Origin: Buchnera aphidicola (Cinara pseudotaxifoliae)
Lineage (GTDB): Bacteria; Pseudomonadota; Gammaproteobacteria; Enterobacterales; Enterobacteriaceae
Length of the DNA: 64,000 nucleotides
Direction: 5' to 3'
NCBI RefSeq assembly: GCF_900128595.1
Contig: NZ_LT635893.1
Coordinates: 62,001 to 126,000, forward strand
Part shown: positions 19,809-29,171 of the stretch, in pieces
How the letters are laid out: each line of letters opens with the position of its first letter
How positions within the stretch are numbered: position 1 is the stretch's first letter
The notes under the pieces: model-generated
What the model was told of the DNA's origin: nothing
What the model saw: only the letters and a program-made list of their open reading frames with translations
Databases searched by the model: none
Made by a program: the position numbers and the translations under genes

Positions 19809-21212
19809 ATGTCTAATCATGATATTGGTGTTATTGGAATGGGAGTTATGGGAAAAAATTTAGCATATAATATTGCTAATACTGGATATACAGTGTCAGT
19901 TTTTAATCGGTCTAAAAATATGATTATGCAATCTTTATTAGAAAAACCTATTAAACGAGTATTCCCATATTTATCTATACAAGAATTTGTGAATTCTATT
20001 CGTAAACCTCGATGTATTTTATTAATGATTCAAGCGGGATCCCCAGTAGACGAAATAATACAAACTTTACTATCTTATATACAGTCCGATGATATAATTA
20101 TTGACGGTGGCAATTCATTTTATATTGATACTATTAAAAGATTTAATTTTTTAAAAGAAAAATCTATTCAATTCCTAGGAGTAGGTATATCTGGTGGTGA
20201 AGAAGGAGCTTTAAATGGTCCTTCAATTATGCCTGGAGGAAATAGAGAAGCATATACGTTGGTAGCTCCAATTTTTGAAAGTATTTCTGCCAAATATAAT
20301 AAAGAAGCATGTGTACAATATATTGGTTCGGATGGATCTGGACATTATGTAAAAATGGTGCACAATGGCATTGAGTATAGTGACATGCAGTTAATTGCGG
20401 AAACATACTCTTTATTAAAAAATTTAATTGGTATGAATAATATTGATATATCTAATTTATTTAAAGAATGGAATCAGGGAGAGTTGTGTAGTTATTTAAT
20501 AGAAATTACAGAAAAAATTGTACGCAAAAAAGATGTAGATGGAAATTTTGTTTTAGATTCTATTTTAGATTCTGCTTCCAGTAAGGGTACAGGAACATGG
20601 ACCGTTAAAAGTGCTTTAGAACTATGTTCTCCTTGTTCTGTAATTGCAGAATCTGTTTTTTCTCGATATTTATCTTCTATGAAAGTAAATAGAATGATTG
20701 CATCGACAATTTTATTTGGACCTAAAATATTTTTAGATAAATCTTTTGATACGGAAGTTTTTATTAATGATCTTAGAAAATCTCTATATTTAGGAAAAAT
20801 TATTTCATATGCACAAGGTTTTTTTCTGATGAAAAGAGCTTCTCAGAATTATAATTGGAATCTACAATTTTGTAATATTGCTAAAATTTTTCGTGCCGGA
20901 TGTATTATTAGAGCCGATCTATTGAATGATATTGTAAAATCATATAATGAAAATAATGATTTAATTGATTTATTATTTTCTCCAATATTTCAAGATATTA
21001 GTAATACTTATAATGCATCTTTGCGTAACATTATTACTATAGCCGTACAAAACGGAATATCTGTTCCTGTTTTTTCTAGTGCATTATCATATTACGATGC
21101 ATATCGTACTGTTAATTCTTCTGCTAATTTAATACAAGCACAGAGGGATTATTTTGGTTCTCATACATATCAGAGAATTGATCAATCAGGTACATTTCAT
21201 ACTAATTGGTAA
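19809..21212 (+). CDS. gnd: 6-phosphogluconate dehydrogenase (decarboxylating)
   Basis: Encodes 467 residues (E. coli 468). It oxidises 6-phosphogluconate to ribulose-5-phosphate and yields NADPH; in E. coli gnd is also next to the his operon. IGMGVMGKNLAYNI is the nucleotide-binding motif, GVGISGGEEGALNGPSIMPGG is the substrate loop, HYVKMVHNGIEY carries the catalytic Lys, and IQAQRDYFGSHTY is near the C terminus. In-frame TTG 19797 and ATG 19803 lie upstream, but MSNHDIGVIG fits the family N terminus and GAGG at 19799-19802 is correctly spaced for ATG 19809. Confidence 0.96.
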   Translation: MSNHDIGVIGMGVMGKNLAYNIANTGYTVSVFNRSKNMIMQSLLEKPIKRVFPYLSIQEFVNSIRKPRCILLMIQAGSPVDEIIQTLLSYIQSDDIIIDGGNSFYIDTIKRFNFLKEKSIQFLGVGISGGEEGALNGPSIMPGGNREAYTLVAPIFESISAKYNKEACVQYIGSDGSGHYVKMVHNGIEYSDMQLIAETYSLLKNLIGMNNIDISNLFKEWNQGELCSYLIEITEKIVRKKDVDGNFVLDSILDSASSKGTGTWTVKSALELCSPCSVIAESVFSRYLSSMKVNRMIASTILFGPKIFLDKSFDTEVFINDLRKSLYLGKIISYAQGFFLMKRASQNYNWNLQFCNIAKIFRAGCIIRADLLNDIVKSYNENNDLIDLLFSPIFQDISNTYNASLRNIITIAVQNGISVPVFSSALSYYDAYRTVNSSANLIQAQRDYFGSHTYQRIDQSGTFHTNW

Positions 21213-21509
21213 TGGAATATTTCAGTAGAACGACTACATTATTTATCATGTACTAAGTTAATAATATCGGTATTAATTTATACATTTATTACTGTGTATG
21301 AATACATAATTAAACTAGTATATGGGGTTTCTTATAAAGAAATTTTGTAGTGGTTTATTTTTAGGATATATAGAATGTCATTTTATGTACATAGATACGA
21401 ATTATATGAATATTTATAGACATAAATTTTTTGGAAATTAAAAGATTTTTTAATATTTTATAACTTTTAAATAGTATTAATTTATCTTATTATATAATTA
21501 TGGTCATTT
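21213..21509. other. Gene-free spacer, gnd / metG
   Basis: About 300 bases. A small hairpin near 21330 (TTTCTT, loop ATA, AAGAAA, then TTTT) could end gnd transcription, though it is far from the stop codon. No other structure or gene remnant was recognised. Confidence 0.35.
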
Positions 21510-23150
21510 ATGAAATCTTCTATTAATAAAATGTTGGTAACATGTGCTTTTCCATATGCTAACGGAGATATACATTTAGGACATTTATTGGAACAAATTC
21601 AAGCAGATATTTGGGTACGATATTTTCGTATGAAAAATCGTTCAGTTATTTTTATTTGTTCAGATGATACGCATGGTACAGCAATTATGTTACAAGCTAA
21701 AAAATTGCAGATTAGTCCTGAAAAATTAATTCATGATGTGCAAAAAAAACACAAAAAAGATTTTTTACAATTTTCTGTAGTTCATGATTATTATTCATCT
21801 ACACATAGTAAAACTAATAAAAAATTTTGTATAAAAATATATAACCGTTTATTGAAAAAAAATTTTATTAAAGAAAAAAAAATTATTCAATTATATGATA
21901 CGCATTTAAAGATGTTTTTATCAGATCGATTTATCAAAGGTACATGTCCACAATGTAAATCTAAAGATCAATATGGTGATAATTGTGATGTTTGTGGAGC
22001 TATTTATGATGCAACTGATTTATTAAATGCTACTTCTGAGTTATCACGATCACCTTTAAAAAAAAAATTTTCTAACCATTTGTTTTTTAAATTATCTGTT
22101 TTTTCAGATTTTTTGAAAAAATGGATTAATTCTGATGTTTTACAAGTATCGGTTTTTAATAAAATTAACGAATGGTTATCTAGTAATTTGAATTCTTGGA
22201 ACATATCTAGAGATAAACCATATTTTGGATTTTTAATTCCTAATTATACTAATAAATTTTTTTATGTATGGATGGATGCTCCCATCGGATATATTAGTTG
22301 TTTTAAAGAATTATGCAGCATAAATCAAGATATAAATTTTGATGATTATTGGTCAATAAATTCTAAACATGATTTATTCCATTTTATCGGTAAAGATATT
22401 ATTTATTTTCATGCTTTATTTTGGCCAGCTATATTAGAAGGATATGGCTATAGAAAACCTACAAAAATATTTGCGCACGGTTATTTAACATTTAAAGGTT
22501 TAAAATTATCTAAGTCAAAGGGATCTATAATAACTGCAAGTAAATGGTTATCTTTTTTTGATTCGGATTCTTTGCGATATTATTTTTCTTCAAAATTATC
22601 TAATACAATTAAAGATATAGAAATGAATTTATATGATTATGCACGTAAAATTAACTCTGATATTGTAAATAGTATAATTAATTTAGCTTCGCGTAACGCT
22701 TCTTTTTTAGAAAAATATTTTTGTAATATTTTATCTAATGATATAATTAAATCAGTGGTTTATGAAAAATTTATTAGTTCTTCTTTCGAAATTGAAAAAT
22801 TATTTGAAAATAGAAAATTCTCTTTAGTTATACAAAAGGTTAGATATTTATCTGATCTAGCTAATAAATATATTACTGAGAATAAACCATGGATTTTAAT
22901 AAAAAATATATTTAATAAACAAAAAGTTCATCAAATTTGTTCTTTAGGAATTAACTTATTCAGAATCTTGATGATTTTTTTAAAGCCTATTATGCCTGTT
23001 TTAGCTGTTAATGTAGAAAAATTTTTAAATACATCTTTAATGTGGAAAAATATTCATGAACCTCTTATAAATCATAAAATCAATAACTTTTCTTGTTTAT
23101 ATAAACGTATTAAAATTAGTAGTATTGATGATTTTTTGTTACAGATATAG
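21510..23150 (+). CDS. metG: Methionyl-tRNA synthetase, short form
   Basis: Encodes 546 residues; E. coli MetG has 677. It charges tRNA-Met, including the initiator. FPYANGDIHLGHLLEQ holds the class I HIGH motif, CPQCKSKDQYGDNCDVCG is the zinc knuckle, and LKLSKSKGS is the KMSKS loop. The anticodon-binding helices end near the C terminus. The C-terminal EMAP/Trbp111-like dimerisation domain of E. coli is missing, so the enzyme is probably monomeric; family knowledge says the core remains active without it. The TAG stop is followed eight bases later by the end of convergent tilS. Confidence 0.94.
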   Translation: MKSSINKMLVTCAFPYANGDIHLGHLLEQIQADIWVRYFRMKNRSVIFICSDDTHGTAIMLQAKKLQISPEKLIHDVQKKHKKDFLQFSVVHDYYSSTHSKTNKKFCIKIYNRLLKKNFIKEKKIIQLYDTHLKMFLSDRFIKGTCPQCKSKDQYGDNCDVCGAIYDATDLLNATSELSRSPLKKKFSNHLFFKLSVFSDFLKKWINSDVLQVSVFNKINEWLSSNLNSWNISRDKPYFGFLIPNYTNKFFYVWMDAPIGYISCFKELCSINQDINFDDYWSINSKHDLFHFIGKDIIYFHALFWPAILEGYGYRKPTKIFAHGYLTFKGLKLSKSKGSIITASKWLSFFDSDSLRYYFSSKLSNTIKDIEMNLYDYARKINSDIVNSIINLASRNASFLEKYFCNILSNDIIKSVVYEKFISSSFEIEKLFENRKFSLVIQKVRYLSDLANKYITENKPWILIKNIFNKQKVHQICSLGINLFRILMIFLKPIMPVLAVNVEKFLNTSLMWKNIHEPLINHKINNFSCLYKRIKISSIDDFLLQI

Positions 23151-23157
23151 CTAAAAT

Positions 23158-24489
23158 TTAGAAAATACGATTCATCCATACAATTTTTATGTATCGTGGA
23201 GAATTAAGAGATACTGTGTGAATTGTAAATATTCCAATAGCAGCAATGAATTTATCATTATAAAATAATAAAGGTATTGTGTTTCTAAGCCAAGGAGGGA
23301 TATTATATTTTTGCCAAATTTTTTTTATGCTTATTGTTTTTTTTGTTGTGCTATTTACGTATTTTTTTTTGATATAGAAACGAATGTTGACCAATACGTT
23401 TTCTGAAGGATAAGGAAGTTTATAAATATCTTTTTTTTGTTTTTTTATTTTTCTTTTTGAAGGTATTAATGTTCCTAAATAATTTGGTAATTTTAAAATT
23501 GTATTTATTTTTTTCCAATAAAGTATTTTTTTTTTAATATTCTTTCCGGGATAAATATAATAAATTGTATTTTTGAATCTTCTTATTTCATGATTATGAA
23601 AAATTATTTTCTTGTTATAATAGTTTTTATTATGAATAATTTCTTTATATGTGCGTTTTAATATATAATAAGTAGGGTTTTTAGTGCTGTTTTGGTGGAA
23701 CCATTTTTTTAAAATAGAATATTGAGCTTCTTTTTCAAGATTTTTAAAATTTAACAAAGATAACGATCCATCAGGAAAAATATTTTTTTTTAAAAAATAT
23801 AAAATAAAAAAATTTAAAGATTGTTGATCTTGGGTAAGTATTTGCATACTCTTAGTACAGTTTTGTAAAAAACTTGGCCATTTTGTGTATATTTTGGATA
23901 GAATTATGTTTCTTAGAAAATTTCTATCATACTGAATAATTTTATTAGATTGATCTTCTACCCACTTTAAATTTTTTTTTTTTGCCCAAGATATAATTTT
24001 TTTTTTTGGTGTGAATATTAAGGGTCTTACAATTTTCATTCCATGATACACAGAACTATATTTCATTCCGGATAAACCATCTATACCACTTTTTCTTTTG
24101 AGAGATAAAAAAAGATTTTCACATTGATCATTAAGATTATGTGCTGTTAATAATATTTCTTTTAATAAAATATGTTTTTTAAAAATTTCAAGTCTTTTTA
24201 TTCTTGAGTAACCTTCAATGCCATATTTATTATTTTTTGGTATATAGATATTATCTAATATTATGTGTATGTTTTTTTTTTTGCAAATATTTTCACAATG
24301 TTGTTGTGAATGTAAGGAATGTGAATATAAATGATGATTTATATGTATAGTTCGAATTTTGATATGTTTGAATTTTTCTTTATATATAAATAATTGATGC
24401 AATAATACTATAGAATCAACTCCTCCGCTTAAAGCAAGTAAAAAGTTTTTTTGTTGAGGATATTTTAAGAATAATTTTTTTATAAACAT
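23158..24489 (-). CDS. tilS: tRNA(Ile)-lysidine synthase
   Basis: Encodes about 443 residues (E. coli 432). It is an N-type ATP pyrophosphatase converting C34 of the CAU-anticodon tRNA-Ile to lysidine so that AUA is read correctly, an essential role in an AUA-rich genome. LALSGGVDSIVLLHQL is the P-loop, HINHHLYSHS and LTAHNLNDQCENLFL follow, and RKSGIDGLSGM is typical. The C-terminal domains are lysine-rich and more divergent. ATG 24489 gives the better length; GTG 24504 is an alternative and would begin only five bases after the tRNA-Val 3' end. Neither has a clear ribosome binding site. Confidence 0.9.
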   Translation of the reverse strand: MFIKKLFLKYPQQKNFLLALSGGVDSIVLLHQLFIYKEKFKHIKIRTIHINHHLYSHSLHSQQHCENICKKKNIHIILDNIYIPKNNKYGIEGYSRIKRLEIFKKHILLKEILLTAHNLNDQCENLFLSLKRKSGIDGLSGMKYSSVYHGMKIVRPLIFTPKKKIISWAKKKNLKWVEDQSNKIIQYDRNFLRNIILSKIYTKWPSFLQNCTKSMQILTQDQQSLNFFILYFLKKNIFPDGSLSLLNFKNLEKEAQYSILKKWFHQNSTKNPTYYILKRTYKEIIHNKNYYNKKIIFHNHEIRRFKNTIYYIYPGKNIKKKILYWKKINTILKLPNYLGTLIPSKRKIKKQKKDIYKLPYPSENVLVNIRFYIKKKYVNSTTKKTISIKKIWQKYNIPPWLRNTIPLLFYNDKFIAAIGIFTIHTVSLNSPRYIKIVWMNRIF

Positions 24490-24509
24490 TTTTGATATGA
24501 TCACTTTTT

Positions 24510-24582
24510 TACGTTCGAGTGGATTTGAACCACTAACTTCTACTATGTCATAGTAGCACTCTAACCATTGAGTTACGAACGT
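24510..24582 (-). tRNA. tRNA-Val, anticodon GAC
   Basis: A 73-nt cloverleaf on the minus strand. The acceptor arms ACGTTCG and CGAACGT pair over seven base pairs, with discriminator A at 24510. The anticodon stem CTACT/AGTAG closes the loop ATGACAT, giving anticodon GAC. The T stem AGTGG/CCACT closes TTCAAAT. CCA is not encoded. It lies just upstream of tilS in the same direction and probably shares its transcript. Confidence 0.93.
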
Positions 24583-24802
24583 ATGTAATATAAATTATCG
24601 CGTATAAAATGATATATAAATAAATATATTATATTTTATGAAAATTAAAATTAAATTATGATTTAATTATATATTATGATAATAATATCATAAAAAATAA
24701 AAATAATATATATTTAAAAATTAGATGTTACTACATTAATTATATAATTTTGAAATATTTCATAAATTATTTAAATAAAAAATTTTTAATATTTTTTAAA
24801 AT

Positions 24803-25438
24803 ATGAATAAAAAAAAACGTATTATTATTTTAAAAAAATTTGAACAATATTGTTCAAATCCAATAATTAAATTAAAATATAAGACATATTTTGAATTACT
24901 AATTTCTATTATGTTGTCTTCTAAATCATCTGATTCACAAGTTAAAAAAGTTACTAAAAAATTATTTGTTTATGTTCAAAAACCATCAGATATATTACAG
25001 ATAGGTTATGATAAGTTAAAAGTAATCATTCAATCTGTAGGATTATTTAATAAAAAAGCTTTAGCGATTATTAAAACTTGTCGAATTTTAAAGAAGCTAT
25101 ACAATGAAAACGTACCTATAAATCAAGATGAATTATTATTGTTACCTGGAGTAGGGAGAAAAACTGCAAACTTGTTTTTAAATATTATTTTAAAAAAAAA
25201 TTTTATTGCTGTTGATACGCATGTATTTAGAGTATCTAATCGTACTAAATTTGCAGAAGGCATATCTACTTATCAAGTAGAAAATAAACTGTATAAGTGT
25301 GTACCTATTAGATTTCAATCTCGTCTTCACAGTTGGTTTGGATTACATGGACGACATTTTTGTCGATCTATATCTCCAAAATGTTCAACCTGTATTATCA
25401 ATACGTGGTGTGAATATTCTTATAAAAGTATTAAGTAA
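24803..25438 (+). CDS. nth: Endonuclease III
   Basis: Encodes 211 residues (E. coli 211). It is a base-excision repair DNA glycosylase/AP lyase for oxidised pyrimidines. The helix-hairpin-helix LLPGVGRKTAN includes the catalytic Lys, AVDTHVFRVSNR includes the catalytic Asp, and the C terminus has the 4Fe-4S motif C-x6-C-x2-C-x5-C beginning at CRSISPKC. In E. coli nth ends the rsx (rnf) operon; no rsx gene is left here, where tRNA-Val lies directly upstream. No clear ribosome binding site precedes ATG 24803. Confidence 0.95.
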   Translation: MNKKKRIIILKKFEQYCSNPIIKLKYKTYFELLISIMLSSKSSDSQVKKVTKKLFVYVQKPSDILQIGYDKLKVIIQSVGLFNKKALAIIKTCRILKKLYNENVPINQDELLLLPGVGRKTANLFLNIILKKNFIAVDTHVFRVSNRTKFAEGISTYQVENKLYKCVPIRFQSRLHSWFGLHGRHFCRSISPKCSTCIINTWCEYSYKSIK

Positions 25439-25612
25439 ATTCAAATAATATAGAAATTTATAGTTTAAATATTATTTAATAATTTTATATTGTAATTTAT
25501 GAATATGGTTTTAATATGATACGTTATTATTGTTAGGATGTAATTTTTATATTTGATATTTTATATATAAATAATATTTTTTATTAATATTCAATATTTA
25601 TAGGTTATCAGA

Positions 25613-26896
25613 ATGATAAAAAAAAATGTTTTAGATTTTTTAGAAAAGAAAGGTTTTTTTTCTCAAATTTTTAATAAAATAGATTTATATAAGCATATAC
25701 AACAAAAAAATGTTCGTTTGTATTGTGGTTTTGATCCAACCGCCAGTAGTCTGCATATAGGTCACTTATTACCGATTTTATGTTTAAAATATTTTCAAAA
25801 ATTTGGTCATACTCCTGTTATGTTAATTGGAGGAGCTACAGGTATAGTTGGAGATCCAAGTTTTAGAATGAGTGAACGGCCAAGATATTCTTTAGAAGTT
25901 TTACAATTTAATCAAATTTGTTTAAAAAAACAATTATTATTTTTTTTTAATAATAATAGTTTTATTAATAATAAAGCTATTATATTGAATAATTATTCTT
26001 GGTTTAAGGATATTTCAATGTTGTTTTTTTTAAGAAAAATTGGGATATATTTTTCTATTAATAATATGATTCATAAAGAATCAGTTAAAAAAAGGTTAAT
26101 AGAAGAAAAAACCGGCATGTCTTTTACAGAATTTTCATATAGCTTATTACAGGCATATGATTTTTCTGTGTTATATAAAAAATACGGTGTTACAGTACAG
26201 ATAGGTGGTTCGGATCAATGGGGTAATATTTTATCTGGTATACGATTAATTAAAAAATTATATAAAAAAGAAGTCTTTGGTATAACAAATCCATTATTAA
26301 CTGCATCAAATGGAGAAAAAATTGGGAAAACAGGCAATCATACTATTTGGTTAGATTCTAAAAAAACTAGTCCATATAAGTTTTATCAATTTTGGATTAA
26401 TATTTCAGACAATGATATAAATAATTTTATTAATCTGTTTTCTCCTATTCATATTGAAGCAAAAAATGAAAAGTTTAATAATACTAATGATATTCTTAAT
26501 TTAAGAAATAAAAAAATTTTTTTAGCAGAATTTTTAACTAAATTTGTACACGGAAAACATGCTTTAAAATCTGTGCAACGTATTATACATTTTTTATTTG
26601 GTCCAGGTTCTAAACAAGATATTACAGAAAATGATTGTGAACAACTTATTCAAGATGGTATTCCTTCTATTGTTTTTAATAATTATTTAGATTTATCACA
26701 TGCTTTAGTTAAAACTAAATTGTCTTCTTCCTTAAATCAAGCTCGTAATATGATATTTTCTAGTGCAATTCGTATAAATGGAAAAATACAAAATGAAAAA
26801 GATTATTATTTTGTTAAGTCAGATTTTTTATTTAATAAATATACATTTTTATGTCGAGGAAAAAAAAATTATGTTTTAATTTTTTGGAAAATATAA
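25613..26896 (+). CDS. tyrS: Tyrosyl-tRNA synthetase
   Basis: Encodes 427 residues (E. coli 424), a class I synthetase. YCGFDPTASSLHIGHLLPIL contains the HIGH motif, with Tyr and Asp contacts around CGFDPT; QIGGSDQWGN is the tyrosine pocket; GEKIGKTGN is the KMSKS equivalent, where E. coli reads KFGKTE. A C-terminal S4-like RNA-binding domain (LNQARNMIFSSAIRINGK) is intact. It stands alone, 174 bases after nth, and converges with sufA. Confidence 0.95.
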   Translation: MIKKNVLDFLEKKGFFSQIFNKIDLYKHIQQKNVRLYCGFDPTASSLHIGHLLPILCLKYFQKFGHTPVMLIGGATGIVGDPSFRMSERPRYSLEVLQFNQICLKKQLLFFFNNNSFINNKAIILNNYSWFKDISMLFFLRKIGIYFSINNMIHKESVKKRLIEEKTGMSFTEFSYSLLQAYDFSVLYKKYGVTVQIGGSDQWGNILSGIRLIKKLYKKEVFGITNPLLTASNGEKIGKTGNHTIWLDSKKTSPYKFYQFWINISDNDINNFINLFSPIHIEAKNEKFNNTNDILNLRNKKIFLAEFLTKFVHGKHALKSVQRIIHFLFGPGSKQDITENDCEQLIQDGIPSIVFNNYLDLSHALVKTKLSSSLNQARNMIFSSAIRINGKIQNEKDYYFVKSDFLFNKYTFLCRGKKNYVLIFWKI

Positions 26897-26939
26897 TCTT
26901 TATATTGTAAAGTTTTTATAAATATTAAGTTTCAATATT

Positions 26940-27299
26940 TTAGATATTGAAGCTTTCTCCACAACCACATACAGTAGTATGTTTTTTATTTATAAATATA
27001 AAAGAAGAATTTAACCCTGTTTTAGAAAAATCTATTATGGTAGTATATAATCGTGATATTATTTTTTTTGGAATGAAAAATTTAATAGATTTAATTGTAT
27101 AAATATAATCTGAATTATTTATTTTTTTTTCTAATTTTAAAATGTATTTAAATCCAGCGCATCCTGATTTTTTTAATGTTATTTTAATTCCATAACTATT
27201 TTTATTTTTTTTTAGTAAAAATAATATTTGTTTTGTTGCTTGTTTGGTTAATTGAATAGGTACAGTCATTTGTTGGTTTTTTTGTATCATAACATTCAT
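26940..27299 (-). CDS. sufA: A-type Fe-S cluster carrier protein, SufA-like
   Basis: Encodes 119 residues (E. coli SufA 122) of the HesB/IscA family, which carries Fe-S clusters to target proteins. The three invariant cysteines are present in SGCAG and in the C-terminal CGCGESF. I prefer sufA over iscA or erpA because KKSGCAGFKYIL resembles SufA and because sufA lies near aroH in E. coli, as here. ErpA remains possible. AGGA stands 12 bases upstream of ATG 27299; ATG 27290 and 27269 are alternative starts. The other suf genes are not in the window. Its likely clients nearby include Nth and the Nuo subunits. Confidence 0.8.
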   Translation of the reverse strand: MNVMIQKNQQMTVPIQLTKQATKQILFLLKKNKNSYGIKITLKKSGCAGFKYILKLEKKINNSDYIYTIKSIKFFIPKKIISRLYTTIIDFSKTGLNSSFIFINKKHTTVCGCGESFNI

Positions 27300-27956
27300 T
27301 ATTATGCTTTTTCCTGAAAGAATATTTTTTTCAAATTAAATATAATTTTTTTATTTGATTTTTAAAATAAATTGTAAGTATATTGTTTTTATGTGAATAT
27401 GTAAATAGTAATTTTAAATTATATGTTTATTAATATTAAATAAAAGATATTTTAAAATTTTTTAGATATTAAATATTTTTATTATTAAATATATAATTTA
27501 ATGACTATTTTTTTAAATAAAATAGTATCTATATTTTAAAAATTTTTTTTGAATTTTTTTTGAATTTTTTTTGTTTTTTTTTTTGTAAATAATTAATTTT
27601 ATTTTAAAATAAACAATGATTTAAAATATAGCAATGTTAATTTAATTAAATGTGAAATGCTAATCATTTAGATGATTATTTATGTTTTTTTATAGTATAT
27701 ATGTTGATAATGTTATAGATTTATATATTTAGTCGTATTAATTTTTTATTACGTGATTTGAATATGGTATTATATGGTTATTAAGAAGATAATATCTGTA
27801 TCAATTTTTTTTGTATGAACAATTATTTATATTAATATCTATAGATATAAGATAAGATATTTGACTTTTAAATATATTGAATATATTTTATAAATGTTAA
27901 TGTATATTTTTTATTAAAATAAATTTGAATTGTTGTTAAATTATATTGAGAATAAG
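27300..27956. other. Gene-free spacer, sufA / aroH
   Basis: About 650 A/T-rich bases between divergent genes. It contains a 33-bp tandem repeat (27541-27573) followed by eleven T, and a 7-bp hairpin with a four-base loop at 27661-27678 with T-rich sequence after it. An in-frame TTG at 27930 extends aroH artificially. No pseudogene was recognised. Confidence 0.45.
27541..27573. repeat. Three exact 11-bp tandem copies
   Basis: The unit AATTTTTTTTG occurs three times without a gap and is followed by a run of eleven T. It is probably produced by replication slippage in a low-complexity spacer. Confidence 0.7.
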
Positions 27957-29009
27957 ATGAAAAGAAAAGATGAATTAGTTAATGAAAAAAATAATGGATT
28001 TTTAATTACTCCATCCACTTTGTCTGATCGTTATCCTGCAACATCAGATGTACATGATTTAATTAGATCTACACGAAATAATATAAAAAATATTTTGTTA
28101 GGCCATGATAAACGTTTATTAGTAATTATTGGACCGTGCTCTATTCATGATCCTATTGCTGCTATTGAATATGCAAAAAAAATACAAATATTACGTAATA
28201 AATATTCTAAATTTTTAGAAATTGTGATGAGAACTTATTTTGAAAAACCACGAACTGTTTTAGGTTGGACAGGTTTAATTTCTGATCCTGATTTAGACGG
28301 TAGTTTAAATGTAAACGCAGGTTTATCTATAGCTAGAAAATTATTATTAAAAATTAATAAGTTAGGTGTGCCTACTGCTACAGAATTTTTAGATTCTATA
28401 GTTAGTCAATTTATTTTTGATTTGATCAGTTGGGGCGCTATTGGTGCGCGTACAACAGAAAGTCAAGTTCATAGAGAATTGGCTTCTTATTTACCGTGTC
28501 CTATAGGTTTTAAAAATGGAACAGATGGAAATATTTTAATTGCAGTAGATGCAATTCGTTCAGCCAAAGCTAGTCACTTATTTTTATCTCCTGATCAGCA
28601 AGGAAAAACGGTAATTTATCATACTACTGGAAATTCCTGTTCTCACATTATTATGCGTGGAGGGAAAGTACCTAATTATCATAAAACAGATATTAAACAC
28701 GCTATTAAAAAATTAAAAATTTTTAATTTACCAGAACACTTAATTGTAGATTTTAGTCATGCCAATTCTTTAAAAAATTATAAACGACAATTAATAGTTT
28801 CAGATTCTGTTTCACGTCAAATTTACGATGGATCTACAGCTATATCGGGTGTTATGATTGAGAGTTTTTTACAAGAAGGTTCTCAAAATTTATGTGATTT
28901 AAAAAATTTAAAATTTGGTCAATCTGTAACAGACTCTTGTTTGGGATGGAATGATAGTTTTTTTTTAGTACAACAATTATCTAAAGCTGTTGAAAGACGT
29001 TTTAAATAA
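27957..29009 (+). CDS. aroH: 3-deoxy-7-phosphoheptulonate (DAHP) synthase, AroH type
   Basis: Encodes 350 residues (E. coli AroH 348). It condenses phosphoenolpyruvate and erythrose-4-phosphate, the entry step of aromatic synthesis. Conserved blocks are RLLVIIGPCSIHD, VMRTYFEKPRTVLGWTGLI, SWGAIGARTTESQVHRE, GFKNGTDGN and IVDFSHANS. The N terminus MKRKDELVNE fits AroH, the tryptophan-sensitive isozyme. ATG 27957 was chosen because it matches the family start and follows TGAG; TTG codons at 27930 and 27933 extend the frame without support. Whether feedback control by tryptophan survives cannot be read directly. Upstream talA and tkt supply its erythrose-4-phosphate. Confidence 0.94.
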   Translation: MKRKDELVNEKNNGFLITPSTLSDRYPATSDVHDLIRSTRNNIKNILLGHDKRLLVIIGPCSIHDPIAAIEYAKKIQILRNKYSKFLEIVMRTYFEKPRTVLGWTGLISDPDLDGSLNVNAGLSIARKLLLKINKLGVPTATEFLDSIVSQFIFDLISWGAIGARTTESQVHRELASYLPCPIGFKNGTDGNILIAVDAIRSAKASHLFLSPDQQGKTVIYHTTGNSCSHIIMRGGKVPNYHKTDIKHAIKKLKIFNLPEHLIVDFSHANSLKNYKRQLIVSDSVSRQIYDGSTAISGVMIESFLQEGSQNLCDLKNLKFGQSVTDSCLGWNDSFFLVQQLSKAVERRFK

Positions 29010-29171
29010 ATTTTTATAAATAAATTTATTTAGAATAATATAGATATTTTTTTTATTGTTTACTTGATTTACACAAGATATAGATATTATTTATAATATC
29101 TTAGATTTATATAATATTTATTTTAAATAGATATATATCGGATACAACATTAATTTTTATAAGGATTAAAT

